Origin: Microcaldota archaeon
GTDB lineage: Archaea; Micrarchaeota; Micrarchaeia; Anstonellales; Bilamarchaeaceae
Length of the DNA: 16,878 nucleotides
NCBI GenBank assembly: GCA_030668565.1
Contig: DAOVFD010000006.1
Coordinates: 1-16,878, forward strand
Direction: 5' to 3'
The notes under the pieces are model-generated. The model was not told where the DNA came from. It made no database searches and saw nothing but the letters and a program-made list of their open reading frames with translations. The translations under genes and the position numbers were made by a program. How positions within the stretch are numbered: position 1 is the stretch's first letter; each line of letters starts with the position of its first letter. Below are positions 6,851 through 13,883 of this stretch, piece after piece.

Positions 6851-7450
6851 ATGATAAACAGGGGAAAGGAAACACTTGCTGCAAAAGGAGCATCTGGAGG
6901 GGGCAGATCCAAACCACCTCCACTGCCAAAAAAGAGACCAGGAGTTGAAAGACCGGCAGCAACACCGGGAAAACCACGCCGGCTTCCCCCACCTCTTCCA
7001 AGCGCGAGAAGGAAAAGTGAAGAACCTCTTGACATCCACATCAGCGTAGAAATTCCCCAAACTCCTCCAGGTCCTCCGCCCTTAAGAATTCAGGATAAAG
7101 CGCTTGAGGTACATGTTGTGAAACTCTTCAGGCAGTTAATTAAAGAGGATAATAAACTTGGTGAGGCTTTCAGGGACCTGACACCCCGGATAGATAAGGA
7201 CAAAAACGTGGTTATAGGCGGCAAGGTGGTCGGAAGGATTTTTACAGAAAACGAACACCTCCATATCAGGATATACTTCGACAAAATCGGATGGAGCGGA
7301 AAGACCGAACAAAAAGTCAGGATGTTTACCAGTAGTGTTGCATTTGTTTTCTCTTCAGTTTCAAAGTGTAAATTTTTCGTAGTGGACAAGAGAGGATTCC
7401 GACTCGCCTATGGGAATACCCCGGATGGTCCGATAGCAATGATGGTGTAA
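6851..7450 (+). CDS. Protein with proline-rich disordered N-terminus and a small globular C-terminal domain
   Basis: The 199-residue product has no signal peptide or membrane helix. Residues 1-80 are basic, proline-rich and probably disordered, with three polyproline motifs: KPPPLPKKRP (21-30), RLPPPLPSARR (44-54) and PGPPPLR (73-79). Residues about 83-199 look like a compact alpha/beta domain: a helix around VVKLFRQLIKED, strands VVIGGKVVGRIF and LHIRIYFD, a helix around 155-170, then KCKFFVVDKRGFRLAYG. I do not recognise the domain. The PPPLP motifs resemble partner-binding peptides in other systems, and PPP runs normally need aIF5A to be translated smoothly. The TATA box supports the ATG at 6851. 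Confidence 0.72.
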   Translation: MINRGKETLAAKGASGGGRSKPPPLPKKRPGVERPAATPGKPRRLPPPLPSARRKSEEPLDIHISVEIPQTPPGPPPLRIQDKALEVHVVKLFRQLIKEDNKLGEAFRDLTPRIDKDKNVVIGGKVVGRIFTENEHLHIRIYFDKIGWSGKTEQKVRMFTSSVAFVFSSVSKCKFFVVDKRGFRLAYGNTPDGPIAMMV

Positions 7451-7548
7451 AACTATTCAATCGAGTCGTCTTTCGGAGATTCCATGGAATAATACCCATT
7501 TTCCCTTTTGGAGGTTTGTATTTCTCAAAATACAGAAATATATCTAAA
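7451..7548. other. 98-base gap between converging genes
   Basis: This lies between the stop of the proline-rich protein and the stop of the PolD small subunit. It contains a short hairpin, GTATTT/AAATAC (7517-7522 with 7527-7532), that could mark the 3' end of the polymerase mRNA. A small minus-strand frame starts within the polymerase stop region at 7556. No TATA box or strong terminator is apparent. Confidence 0.4.
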
Positions 7549-8973
7549 TCAGCCATTGAAATCCAGGGTTCTCAATTTCCCTGTCTTGGTTTCATAAACA
7601 GGCACCAATGCAGGAGTGGGAACATGACCCTGTTTTACCTGGTATTCTGTCCTGCTCTGGAAGGTTCCGGAATTTATAACCAAAGTACTCCTGTACTGTG
7701 CATAACCGTTCTTGTGGATATGACCACAGTGGACAACATCCGGCGGCTCTTCCATAACCATGTAATCAATATCTTCCGGAATCATCAGGTTCCCTCCATA
7801 GACAGGAGAGAGGTGCCTTCTTTTCAGGAATTCAACCATGACCTTTTCAGGATGCATGTACGACATCCCGGGTATGCTTGCAATCATCGAATCTATCGAT
7901 GTCCCGTGATAAACAAGATGCCTCAGTCCTTCGATGTTAATTGTTGACGGGCTCCCTATAAGCGTTATATCCGATTTTATTATCTCCTTGGTTATTGCAG
8001 GCATCGGGTCCCCTCTTCTTACCGCATCATGGTTTCCCGGTCCTGCTATTATCTCTATATAATCGGGGAGCTGTGATATGAATTCGTCGAACATTTCATA
8101 CTGTTTATAGACATCCTTGACGATGAGTTCCTTCTCCTGGTTGGGAAATATGCCGATACCGTCAACAATGTCCCCTGCAATTATCAGGTACTTGACCTTT
8201 CCGGCCAGTTCTTTTGTCCCACCATCGCCGTGGAGCCATTTTACAAAAGAATCGAGATGTTTTTTCATGAAATTAGTGCTTCCGAGATGGAGGTCCGAAA
8301 GATAAACCACCGCCATATCCTTCTCTGTCTTTTTCTTTTCCTTGACCACCGGGATGTCAGGCCATTCAACATCCCCTGCTATGATGTAGGGTTCAAGAAC
8401 CTTTCCTGTTATCGCCACCACATCGTCAAGAATTATAGACTTGTACTTCGCATCCCCCTCTTTTGAGAAAACTGCCTTGAAAGAACCGCTGAGGTCCTCG
8501 ATTTCAAGCAGCAGGTTTCCTTTCTTTGTTTCCCTTTTTTCAGTTATCAGGACTATTACCCTGACCCGCTCGCCAAGGTGCTTCTTAGCATCTTCAAGGC
8601 TCACCGTGGGGATATTGCCGCGGTTATGCTTAAGCATCCTTGAAATCCTCTCGAAACGGTTCCTGAAGCAGTTTACGAAATTATCCATGTCCCCCCTTGT
8701 CCTCGATTTGCCCGTAACATCAAGATTATGAATAACCTTGAAATCAGCATCGTATTCCTTTGCAACTGGCTTGAAATCAGAGGGCGGTGCAAACTCGACC
8801 TCCCTTTCCTCTTTTATCAATCTGATTAATGATTCAACATCCGAACGGTTTATGAAAAGCTTTCCGAGAGCAAGAATCCTTTCGTAAATTTCCTCATTCT
8901 GGTTTTTTTCTATAAGTTCTTCTGCATCAAGTGAAACGCGGATGCCTTTTTCAACGAGTCTCTGGAGCATCAT
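7549..8973 (-). CDS. polB: DNA polymerase D small subunit (DP1), 3'-5' proofreading exonuclease
   Basis: This is the small subunit of the archaeal replicative polymerase PolD; it proofreads through a calcineurin-like phosphoesterase domain and pairs with the large subunit DP2, which is not in this window. The 474-residue product has an N-terminal helical region (1-60), a basic linker, an OB-fold (about 135-210) and the phosphoesterase domain with every metal motif: SDLHLGS (226-232), GDIVDG (267-272), GPGNHD (311-316), YHGTS (355-359) and GHIH (417-420). The exonuclease should therefore be active. The start follows the UPF0147 stop by nine bases, with GGTAGGA upstream; a second ATG directly follows the first. 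Length fits the family. Confidence 0.95.
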   Translation of the reverse strand: MMLQRLVEKGIRVSLDAEELIEKNQNEEIYERILALGKLFINRSDVESLIRLIKEEREVEFAPPSDFKPVAKEYDADFKVIHNLDVTGKSRTRGDMDNFVNCFRNRFERISRMLKHNRGNIPTVSLEDAKKHLGERVRVIVLITEKRETKKGNLLLEIEDLSGSFKAVFSKEGDAKYKSIILDDVVAITGKVLEPYIIAGDVEWPDIPVVKEKKKTEKDMAVVYLSDLHLGSTNFMKKHLDSFVKWLHGDGGTKELAGKVKYLIIAGDIVDGIGIFPNQEKELIVKDVYKQYEMFDEFISQLPDYIEIIAGPGNHDAVRRGDPMPAITKEIIKSDITLIGSPSTINIEGLRHLVYHGTSIDSMIASIPGMSYMHPEKVMVEFLKRRHLSPVYGGNLMIPEDIDYMVMEEPPDVVHCGHIHKNGYAQYRSTLVINSGTFQSRTEYQVKQGHVPTPALVPVYETKTGKLRTLDFNG

Positions 8974-8982
8974 TCCTACCGG

Positions 8983-9240
8983 TCACTTCTTTTTTACTGA
9001 TTCAAGTGCGCTCATCAGGCCCCATATCTGAGTCCTTGCATGAGGTGGCATGTTTATGTCATCGCTTATAGATTCTATCACGTATATTGCCACACTCACC
9101 TTGACTGTAATTTCATCCTCGCCCTCTATTCTCAGTTTTGCATCTGATATGGCTTTCCTTATGTTCTTGGGTATTGTGGTATCCGCAAGAATAGTTCCCA
9201 TGAGTTCGTGAATCTCCTTCAGTTCTTTTTCCACCGCCAT
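8983..9240 (-). CDS. UPF0147 family protein
   Basis: The 85-residue, mostly helical, acidic product matches this archaeal family closely: IPKNIRKAISDAK (23-35), then VSVAIYVIESISDDINMPPHARTQIW (48-73), where NMPPHARTQIW is the signature. The function of the family is unknown. AAGGTGA at 9245-9251 is a strong Shine-Dalgarno site four bases before the ATG. The gene lies 14 bases after a tRNA gene and nine bases before the PolD small subunit, so all three may share a transcript. No separate TATA box fits between the tRNA and this gene. Confidence 0.93.
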   Translation of the reverse strand: MAVEKELKEIHELMGTILADTTIPKNIRKAISDAKLRIEGEDEITVKVSVAIYVIESISDDINMPPHARTQIWGLMSALESVKKK

Positions 9241-9254
9241 TCTATCACCTTATA

Positions 9255-9351
9255 CGGGCCTGGGGGGATTTGAACCCCCGACCGTCAGCTATCTTCGTAA
9301 AATATAAACACGTAGAAGGCTGCTGCGCTATCCAGACTGCGCTACAGGCCC
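9255..9351 (-). tRNA. tRNA-Arg(UCU) with a 22-base BHB intron
   Basis: The spliced product folds fully. The acceptor stem GGGCCTG/CAGGCCC is perfect, with a G discriminator at 9255 and no encoded CCA. The D-stem is GCGC/GCGC, the T-stem GGGGG/CCCCC with loop TTCAAAT, and the anticodon stem GCAGC pairs with GCTGA (one G-A mismatch at the top). The anticodon TCT lies at 9314-9316. The intron is 9291-9312, between positions 37 and 38. The precursor makes a canonical bulge-helix-bulge: bulge UAC, four pairs CUUC/GAAG, bulge AUA. Cutting after the second base of each bulge gives the mature loop. A TATA box at 9379-9385 drives it. Confidence 0.95.
9291..9312 (-). other. tRNA intron (archaeal BHB type)
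   Basis: This 22-base insert is removed by the archaeal splicing endonuclease. It is AT-rich, and its outer helix inside the intron is only about three pairs (G-C, U-A, G-U), which is weak. The central four-pair helix and both three-base bulges are standard. Confidence 0.9.
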
Positions 9352-9365
9352 TGTTGATATTAGAT

Positions 9366-9386
9366 TCTAAAAACACAATTTAAAAA
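9366..9386 (-). promoter_or_regulatory. tRNA promoter overlapping the GGGP synthase 3' end
   Basis: On the minus strand CTTTTTAAATT is a TATA box centred about 31 bases before the tRNA 5' end, giving a leader of a few bases. The same stretch has two runs of five T right after the GGGP synthase stop, so it may also terminate that gene. Confidence 0.6.
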
Positions 9387-9389
9387 GAG

Positions 9390-10151
9390 TTATCTCTCCT
9401 TCGCCCCTTCTCTAACAGCCTTTATCATGCTCTTTATCTTTTCAACCTGTGAACTCTCTTCGAGAGCGGTTCCGACCTGGATTATGTCCGCCCCTGCCTT
9501 TACCACTGATTTTGCCTCCGAAGGAGTCCTTATCCCTCCTGCCACGATGTAAGGTACATCTATGACTGAGCTTACTGCTTTTACCATTTCGAGGGGTATA
9601 TGACCGTTTTTTGGATTGCTTCCTGCATCGGTTATGACGAATTTGAAGCCCATATACTGTGCCGCAAGCGCATATGCTGCAGCTATTTTGGGCTTGTCTC
9701 TTGGAACAAGCCTTGAATCTCCGATATAACCTACTGTTCCACCCGGTTCAATTACGACATAGGCTGTTGAGAGAGGCTCTACACCATATTTTTTAATCAT
9801 CGGCGCAGCAAGCATATGTGCCTGGCTTATCCAATAGGGATTTCTGGAATTGAGCATTGACATGAAATAAACGGCATCAGCATATCTCGTAAGCGTACCT
9901 ATGTTTCCAGGGAATAGGACAACCGGCTTTGAAACATTCTCCTTGATGTTCTTTGCAACCTCGTCAAGAATGCTTCCCTGGACTCCTGTGCTTCCCCCTA
10001 TGAGTATTATATCTGCCCCCGCCTCATCCGCATTCTTTGCAGTAGCCACAGCATCCTTGATGTCCTTGTAATCGATGGGGTCTATAAGAGCGAAGAAAAG
10101 TGCTCCGTTTCTGCCTAGTTCTTCAAAGATGTACTTCTCGGTCTTTCCCAT
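9390..10151 (-). CDS. Geranylgeranylglyceryl phosphate synthase
   Basis: This enzyme joins geranylgeranyl diphosphate to sn-glycerol-1-phosphate, the first committed step of archaeal ether lipids, at the membrane surface. The 253-residue TIM-barrel product shows ALIDPID (21-27), ADIILIGGSTGVQG, PVVLFPGNIGTLTRYADAVYFMSMLNS with the substrate-binding region NPYWI, VIEPGGTVGYIGDSRLVP, and the glycerol-phosphate site VAGGIRTPSEA and GADIIQVGTALE. Length and motifs match the group II form typical of many archaea. GGTGA (10156-10160) lies four bases before the ATG, and a TATA box at 10184-10192 gives a leader of about 11 bases, just long enough for it. Confidence 0.95.
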   Translation of the reverse strand: MGKTEKYIFEELGRNGALFFALIDPIDYKDIKDAVATAKNADEAGADIILIGGSTGVQGSILDEVAKNIKENVSKPVVLFPGNIGTLTRYADAVYFMSMLNSRNPYWISQAHMLAAPMIKKYGVEPLSTAYVVIEPGGTVGYIGDSRLVPRDKPKIAAAYALAAQYMGFKFVITDAGSNPKNGHIPLEMVKAVSSVIDVPYIVAGGIRTPSEAKSVVKAGADIIQVGTALEESSQVEKIKSMIKAVREGAKER

Positions 10152-10155
10152 GATT

Positions 10156-10192
10156 TCACCAAAAGGGATATGCTTCCAAAGGACTTAAAAAG
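10156..10192 (-). promoter_or_regulatory. TATA box and Shine-Dalgarno of GGGP synthase
   Basis: CTTTTTAAG on the minus strand (10184-10192) begins just beyond the MFS stop codon; GGTGA follows at 10160-10156. The T-run may also end the MFS transcript, so the box would serve as a combined terminator and promoter. Confidence 0.55.
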
Positions 10193-10196
10193 GCAC

Positions 10197-11369
10197 TCAA
10201 TCCCGCACAAATACTAAAAGAAACACAATTGCCAGTACTGTCGTTGCAATCGAGAATATGAATGTCCCGGGAACTGAAAAAACAGATATTGTCCAGAGGA
10301 AACCTGCAGCAAGATTCGCAGGGAACGCAGCAAGCGCGGTTAGACCCCTGTAAGAGCCTAGGGCACTTGCATAGTTGTTTTTTTCCATCTTATTCACAAT
10401 GAAAACCTGCGGAACGGTCTTTGCTATTGCCATAAACCAGCCCAGAGCAATAAACACGAGAAACAGCACTGTAAGGGAAGGGAAAAATGCGACACCAATA
10501 AGTGCAGATAAAAACAGCAGCATCGCAAATAGTATTGTCTTTCTTGCACCAAATTTGTCTGCCATCATTCCCGAAGGAAGCGAAAAAATAGTATAGGATG
10601 CATTGTATGCCAGATACGCTATCGGTATCAAGACCAGCACCATATAATCACTGGCCCTTAGCAGGAAGAACATCATGCTGAATCCCCCCAGATAAAGAAA
10701 TGCCATCACTATTATGAAATTCCTTACCTTGACATTCGAAAGGATATGTTTGAACGCTATCCTGGGCGGCTCTGCTTTTGATGGCTTATCTTTGATGAAA
10801 AACAGTGCAATAACTGCAAGAGACGCCGGAATAACTGCTATGAGAAAGAGGAGCCTGTAGGCAGATTCGGTATGCTCGCCTCCGAACAGAAATGCTATGA
10901 AGAAAGCTGCAAGAAGAGGACCGATTACCGCACCCGCATTATCAAGAAATTTCCTGAACCCGAATGCCTTGCCAAGCGTTTCCTTTGTCTCCGATAAACC
11001 TATGAGTGCATCCCGCGGGGTGTCCCTTACACCTTTCCCTATTCTTTCAATGAGCCTCAATGCAATAACCTGCGGCCAGGACGTCACTATTGCAAGAAAT
11101 CCTTTGAAAGCAGCTGAAAGACCATAACCGAAAAGGATTATTTTTTTCCTCTGGCCTATCTTATCAGAATAAAAACCGGACAGTATTGCAGCCAGGGCAA
11201 CAACAGATGCCCCCAGGCCTTCCATTATTCCTATCGCAAAAACAGGAGCACCCAGAATCACCGTAAGGAAAAAAGGCAGAAGGGGGAATATCATCTCACT
11301 GCTTACATCCACCAGAAAACTGGCTACTGCAAGTATCTTTGTGTTCTTGCTGATTCCCTTCTTTTCCAT
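10197..11369 (-). CDS. Major facilitator superfamily transporter
   Basis: The 390-residue product is a polytopic membrane protein with about 12 hydrophobic segments in two halves split by a charged loop (IKDKPSKAEPPRIAF, about 197-211). Each half has the family's cytoplasmic loop 2-3 motif: SGFYSDKIGQRKK in the first, SGMMADKFGARKT in the second. RLIERIGKGVRDTPRDALI follows helix 4 and resembles the drug and sugar efflux branch. Substrate and direction cannot be read. A TATA element at 11396-11401 lies about 29 bases before the ATG, so the mRNA is probably leaderless. It is divergent from the dithiol protein gene, which may share that element. Confidence 0.92.
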   Translation of the reverse strand: MEKKGISKNTKILAVASFLVDVSSEMIFPLLPFFLTVILGAPVFAIGIMEGLGASVVALAAILSGFYSDKIGQRKKIILFGYGLSAAFKGFLAIVTSWPQVIALRLIERIGKGVRDTPRDALIGLSETKETLGKAFGFRKFLDNAGAVIGPLLAAFFIAFLFGGEHTESAYRLLFLIAVIPASLAVIALFFIKDKPSKAEPPRIAFKHILSNVKVRNFIIVMAFLYLGGFSMMFFLLRASDYMVLVLIPIAYLAYNASYTIFSLPSGMMADKFGARKTILFAMLLFLSALIGVAFFPSLTVLFLVFIALGWFMAIAKTVPQVFIVNKMEKNNYASALGSYRGLTALAAFPANLAAGFLWTISVFSVPGTFIFSIATTVLAIVFLLVFVRD

Positions 11370-11393
11370 ATTTACCGAAATAATATAGGAATT

Positions 11394-11402
11394 AATTTAA
11401 AC
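11394..11402. promoter_or_regulatory. Palindromic TATA element shared by two divergent genes
   Basis: AATTTAAAC has the symmetric core TTTAAA at 11396-11401. Its centre is 29.5 bases from the MFS ATG (minus) and 24.5 bases from the dithiol protein ATG (plus). The gap is 53 bases with no better box for the plus-strand gene. Confidence 0.55.
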
Positions 11403-11422
11403 TTACATCTCCAAGTGATACC

Positions 11423-12244
11423 ATGATTCCCGGACCCAAAAAAGACAATAGACTACTCGTTATAGGGGTCTTGATACTTATTGTGATTATTGCCATAGGA
11501 GTATTTTTGTCCCTCAGTCCGAAACCTGAAGAAGAGAAAGACCAGTGGGTTGCTGAAGGTGAAATTCTGTCTCCAAATACGACTGCAATAATACTGAAAC
11601 ATGAAAACTGTGAAGGATGCAGGGATTCCGCCGAATCTCTTCTAAACGGATTACAGCAGGATGAGGAGGGTATAGGAACCAGAATAGTTGACGTGGAAAC
11701 AGTCTACGATTCTTCCAGAGAGAGCAGGGCACTGGTTGCAAAATACAATATAACAAAGCTCCCTACCCTGATACTGCAAAAAGAGGGGCAGTGGGACAGC
11801 CGGATGCTCTCAATCTGGTTTTCTGGCATAGGAACGGTTGAGGATGATGGTTCGCTTGTCTACAGAGAAGTAATCCCGCCTTATTACGATACGACAACCG
11901 GCTCTGTAAGTGGAAAGGTGAAATTCATCTACATCACTGATGAGGAATGTGAAGAATGCTACAACGTCAGCCTGTTTGCCGCAGACCTTGCAGTCATATT
12001 CGATATGTATGTGGATGATGCTACCGAATATGACATCTTATCCGTAGAGGGAAATGCAATAGTCTCGGAATACAGAATAACTATGATTCCGGCTTTTCTG
12101 GTTTCCAGTGAGGCATCCGTATACGACGGATTTGAGGATTTCTGGTTTACGCACGATAATACGCAAGAAGAGGACGGATGGTATGTTTTCAGGGATGTAG
12201 ACCAGATAGGGGTCGAATACGTAGAACTGAATGAAACGGATTAA
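11423..12244 (+). CDS. Membrane-anchored protein with two CXXC thioredoxin-like domains
   Basis: The 273-residue product has one N-terminal membrane helix (about 11-31) and an acidic outer part. Two thioredoxin-like units follow. Unit 1 (about 53-150) has CEGC at 63-66 and the expected cis-proline in KLPTLIL (Pro114). Unit 2 (about 164-270) has CEEC at 176-179 and a matching MIPAFLV (Pro223). Each CXXC follows a hydrophobic strand (AIILKHEN, KFIYITDE), as in the thioredoxin fold. This suggests a dithiol oxidoreductase or disulfide-handling protein outside the cytoplasm, though acidic CXXC surroundings make a metal-binding role possible. Its stop overlaps the ribD stop within TTAA. Confidence 0.78.
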   Translation: MIPGPKKDNRLLVIGVLILIVIIAIGVFLSLSPKPEEEKDQWVAEGEILSPNTTAIILKHENCEGCRDSAESLLNGLQQDEEGIGTRIVDVETVYDSSRESRALVAKYNITKLPTLILQKEGQWDSRMLSIWFSGIGTVEDDGSLVYREVIPPYYDTTTGSVSGKVKFIYITDEECEECYNVSLFAADLAVIFDMYVDDATEYDILSVEGNAIVSEYRITMIPAFLVSSEASVYDGFEDFWFTHDNTQEEDGWYVFRDVDQIGVEYVELNETD

Positions 12245-13317
12245 TGGCAAACATCGCCTTCGATAAGAACATCAGCGCCTATTTTTCTTGTTTTCATGTT
12301 ATTTACGGTAATCGCATCCTTCAGTTTCTTTATACCAGTACCCTCAACGGGCGTTTTCGCGTTTCTTCCGCCTATTATTTTTGGTGCTGTGAAGAAGTAG
12401 ATATAGTCTGCAAGCCTTTCCTCAAAAATGGAGGCGTTGAGTTCCCCTCCACCTTCAACGAGTATGCTCAGAATACCAAACTGCGGAAGCTGCTTCAAGG
12501 CCTGCCCAAGATTCACTCTCTTACCCCCGGCAACAACGAACCTGACTCCGGACTTTTCAAGGATTTTTCTTTTTTTCTTATTGTAATTTTTTGTTGTGAG
12601 AAATATCACATTCCCGGAATCCAACAGTTTTGCATTCAGGGGGGTTCTGAGTCTGCTATCAACCACTATTTTCACCGGATTCCCTGATTGTTTTCCAGGT
12701 CTGCAGGTGAGAGAGGAATTATCTGCAAGAACAGTGCCGACTCCCACCATGACCGCATCATGTTCTCTTCTGAGTTTATGCACAAGTTCGCGCGAATCGT
12801 TTCCTGATATCCATTTCGACTCCCCGCTGTTTGTTGCTATTTTTCCGTCAAGAGTCAACGCCATTTTCACTGCCAGATAGGGCAGACCGCTTGTCATGCT
12901 CTTGATGTATCCTCTGTTTATCGCAACGGCTTCCTCCCTAAGCAGACCAACATCAACAGCTATGCCGCTTTTTCTCAGGATTTTTATCCCTTTTCCGTTA
13001 ACCTGAGGATTCGGGTCCTTCATCGCACAGACAACCTTTGAGAATCCCTTTTCCATTATCGCCCTGGTGCACGGAGCCGTCCTTTTATTGATATGGCAAC
13101 ATGGTTCAAGAGTAAGATAAAGTGTTGAACCCCTTACGTTATGACCTTTCTTTACAGCATCCTTTATTGCTTCTATTTCCGCATGAGGCATCCCTGCTTT
13201 TTCATGATAACCCTCTCCGATTATTCTTCCCTTTTTCACTATAACCGCCCCCACCCGGGGATTCGGAGAAGGATTTGATTTTCCGGCAAGAGATATTGCA
13301 AGCCTCATGAATTTCAT
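12241..13317 (-). CDS. ribD: RibD: bifunctional pyrimidine deaminase/reductase of riboflavin synthesis
   Basis: RibD takes the product of GTP cyclohydrolase II, deaminates the pyrimidine ring and reduces the ribose side chain with NADPH. The 358-residue product has the full bacterial layout. Its deaminase domain (1-142) holds the zinc and catalytic motif HAE (45-47) and PCCH...PCT (72-84). Its reductase domain (about 145-358) holds VKMALTLDGKIA, SKWISGNDSRELVH, HDAVMVGVGTVLADNSSLTCR and LVEGGGELNASI. Many archaea use a separate ArfC-type reductase instead, so the fused bacterial type is notable. Its ATG overlaps the ribA stop (ATGA). It is the last gene of the operon, and its stop overlaps the converging neighbour. 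Confidence 0.95.
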   Translation of the reverse strand: MKFMRLAISLAGKSNPSPNPRVGAVIVKKGRIIGEGYHEKAGMPHAEIEAIKDAVKKGHNVRGSTLYLTLEPCCHINKRTAPCTRAIMEKGFSKVVCAMKDPNPQVNGKGIKILRKSGIAVDVGLLREEAVAINRGYIKSMTSGLPYLAVKMALTLDGKIATNSGESKWISGNDSRELVHKLRREHDAVMVGVGTVLADNSSLTCRPGKQSGNPVKIVVDSRLRTPLNAKLLDSGNVIFLTTKNYNKKKRKILEKSGVRFVVAGGKRVNLGQALKQLPQFGILSILVEGGGELNASIFEERLADYIYFFTAPKIIGGRNAKTPVEGTGIKKLKDAITVNNMKTRKIGADVLIEGDVCH

Positions 13318-13883
13318 AACATGTGCCCCAGCTTCTTCTTTTTTGATTCAAGATATTTTTTACTGAAATCCGTCGGTTTGACACGCAACGGAACCGTGGT
13401 AACTGTTATGCCGCTTTTCTCAAGCCCTTTTATCTTATCCGGATTGTTCGTAAGCATCCGCACCTTTTTTACCCCGAAATACCCGATTATCCATGCAGCC
13501 GTTTCGTATGTCCTTTCGTCTTCAGAAAAGCCAAGCTCAACATTGGCTTCAACAGTATCCCTTCCGTTATCCTGCAGATGATATGCACTTATCTTGTTGG
13601 AAAGTCCTATGCCTCTCCCTTCCTGGTCCAGATATATCAACAGGCCCCCTTCTCCAGATATTTTTTTAAGTGAATGTTCAAGCTGTTTCCTGCAGTCGCA
13701 TCTCAGGGAATGAAAGGTGTCACCCGTAGTGCACTTTGAGTGTATCCTTAACAGAACAGGTTCCTTCTCCCACCTGCTCACAAGCACAAGATGCTCCCCA
13801 CCACTGTCATCCTTGAATGCGTGAATCCTGAAATTTCCGAATTCTGTAGGTAACCCGGCTTCTGCCACGTGTTCAATCCTCAT
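13314..13883 (-). CDS. ribA: RibA: GTP cyclohydrolase II
   Basis: This enzyme opens GTP to the 2,5-diaminopyrimidine precursor of riboflavin. The 189-residue product carries the zinc site Cys51, Cys62 and Cys64 in KCTTGDTFHSLRCDC, and LIYLDQEGRGIGLSNKI (82-98), the phosphate-handling active site. It is a stand-alone protein, not fused to RibB as in many bacteria. The frame opens at 13976, inside the preceding gene, but MRIEHV at 13883 fits the family length and has GAGGTGCTC upstream. It overlaps the ribC-ribH stop by 11 bases and the ribD start by four. Most archaea use the unrelated GTP cyclohydrolase III, so this is a bacterial-style choice. Confidence 0.95.
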   Translation of the reverse strand: MRIEHVAEAGLPTEFGNFRIHAFKDDSGGEHLVLVSRWEKEPVLLRIHSKCTTGDTFHSLRCDCRKQLEHSLKKISGEGGLLIYLDQEGRGIGLSNKISAYHLQDNGRDTVEANVELGFSEDERTYETAAWIIGYFGVKKVRMLTNNPDKIKGLEKSGITVTTVPLRVKPTDFSKKYLESKKKKLGHML

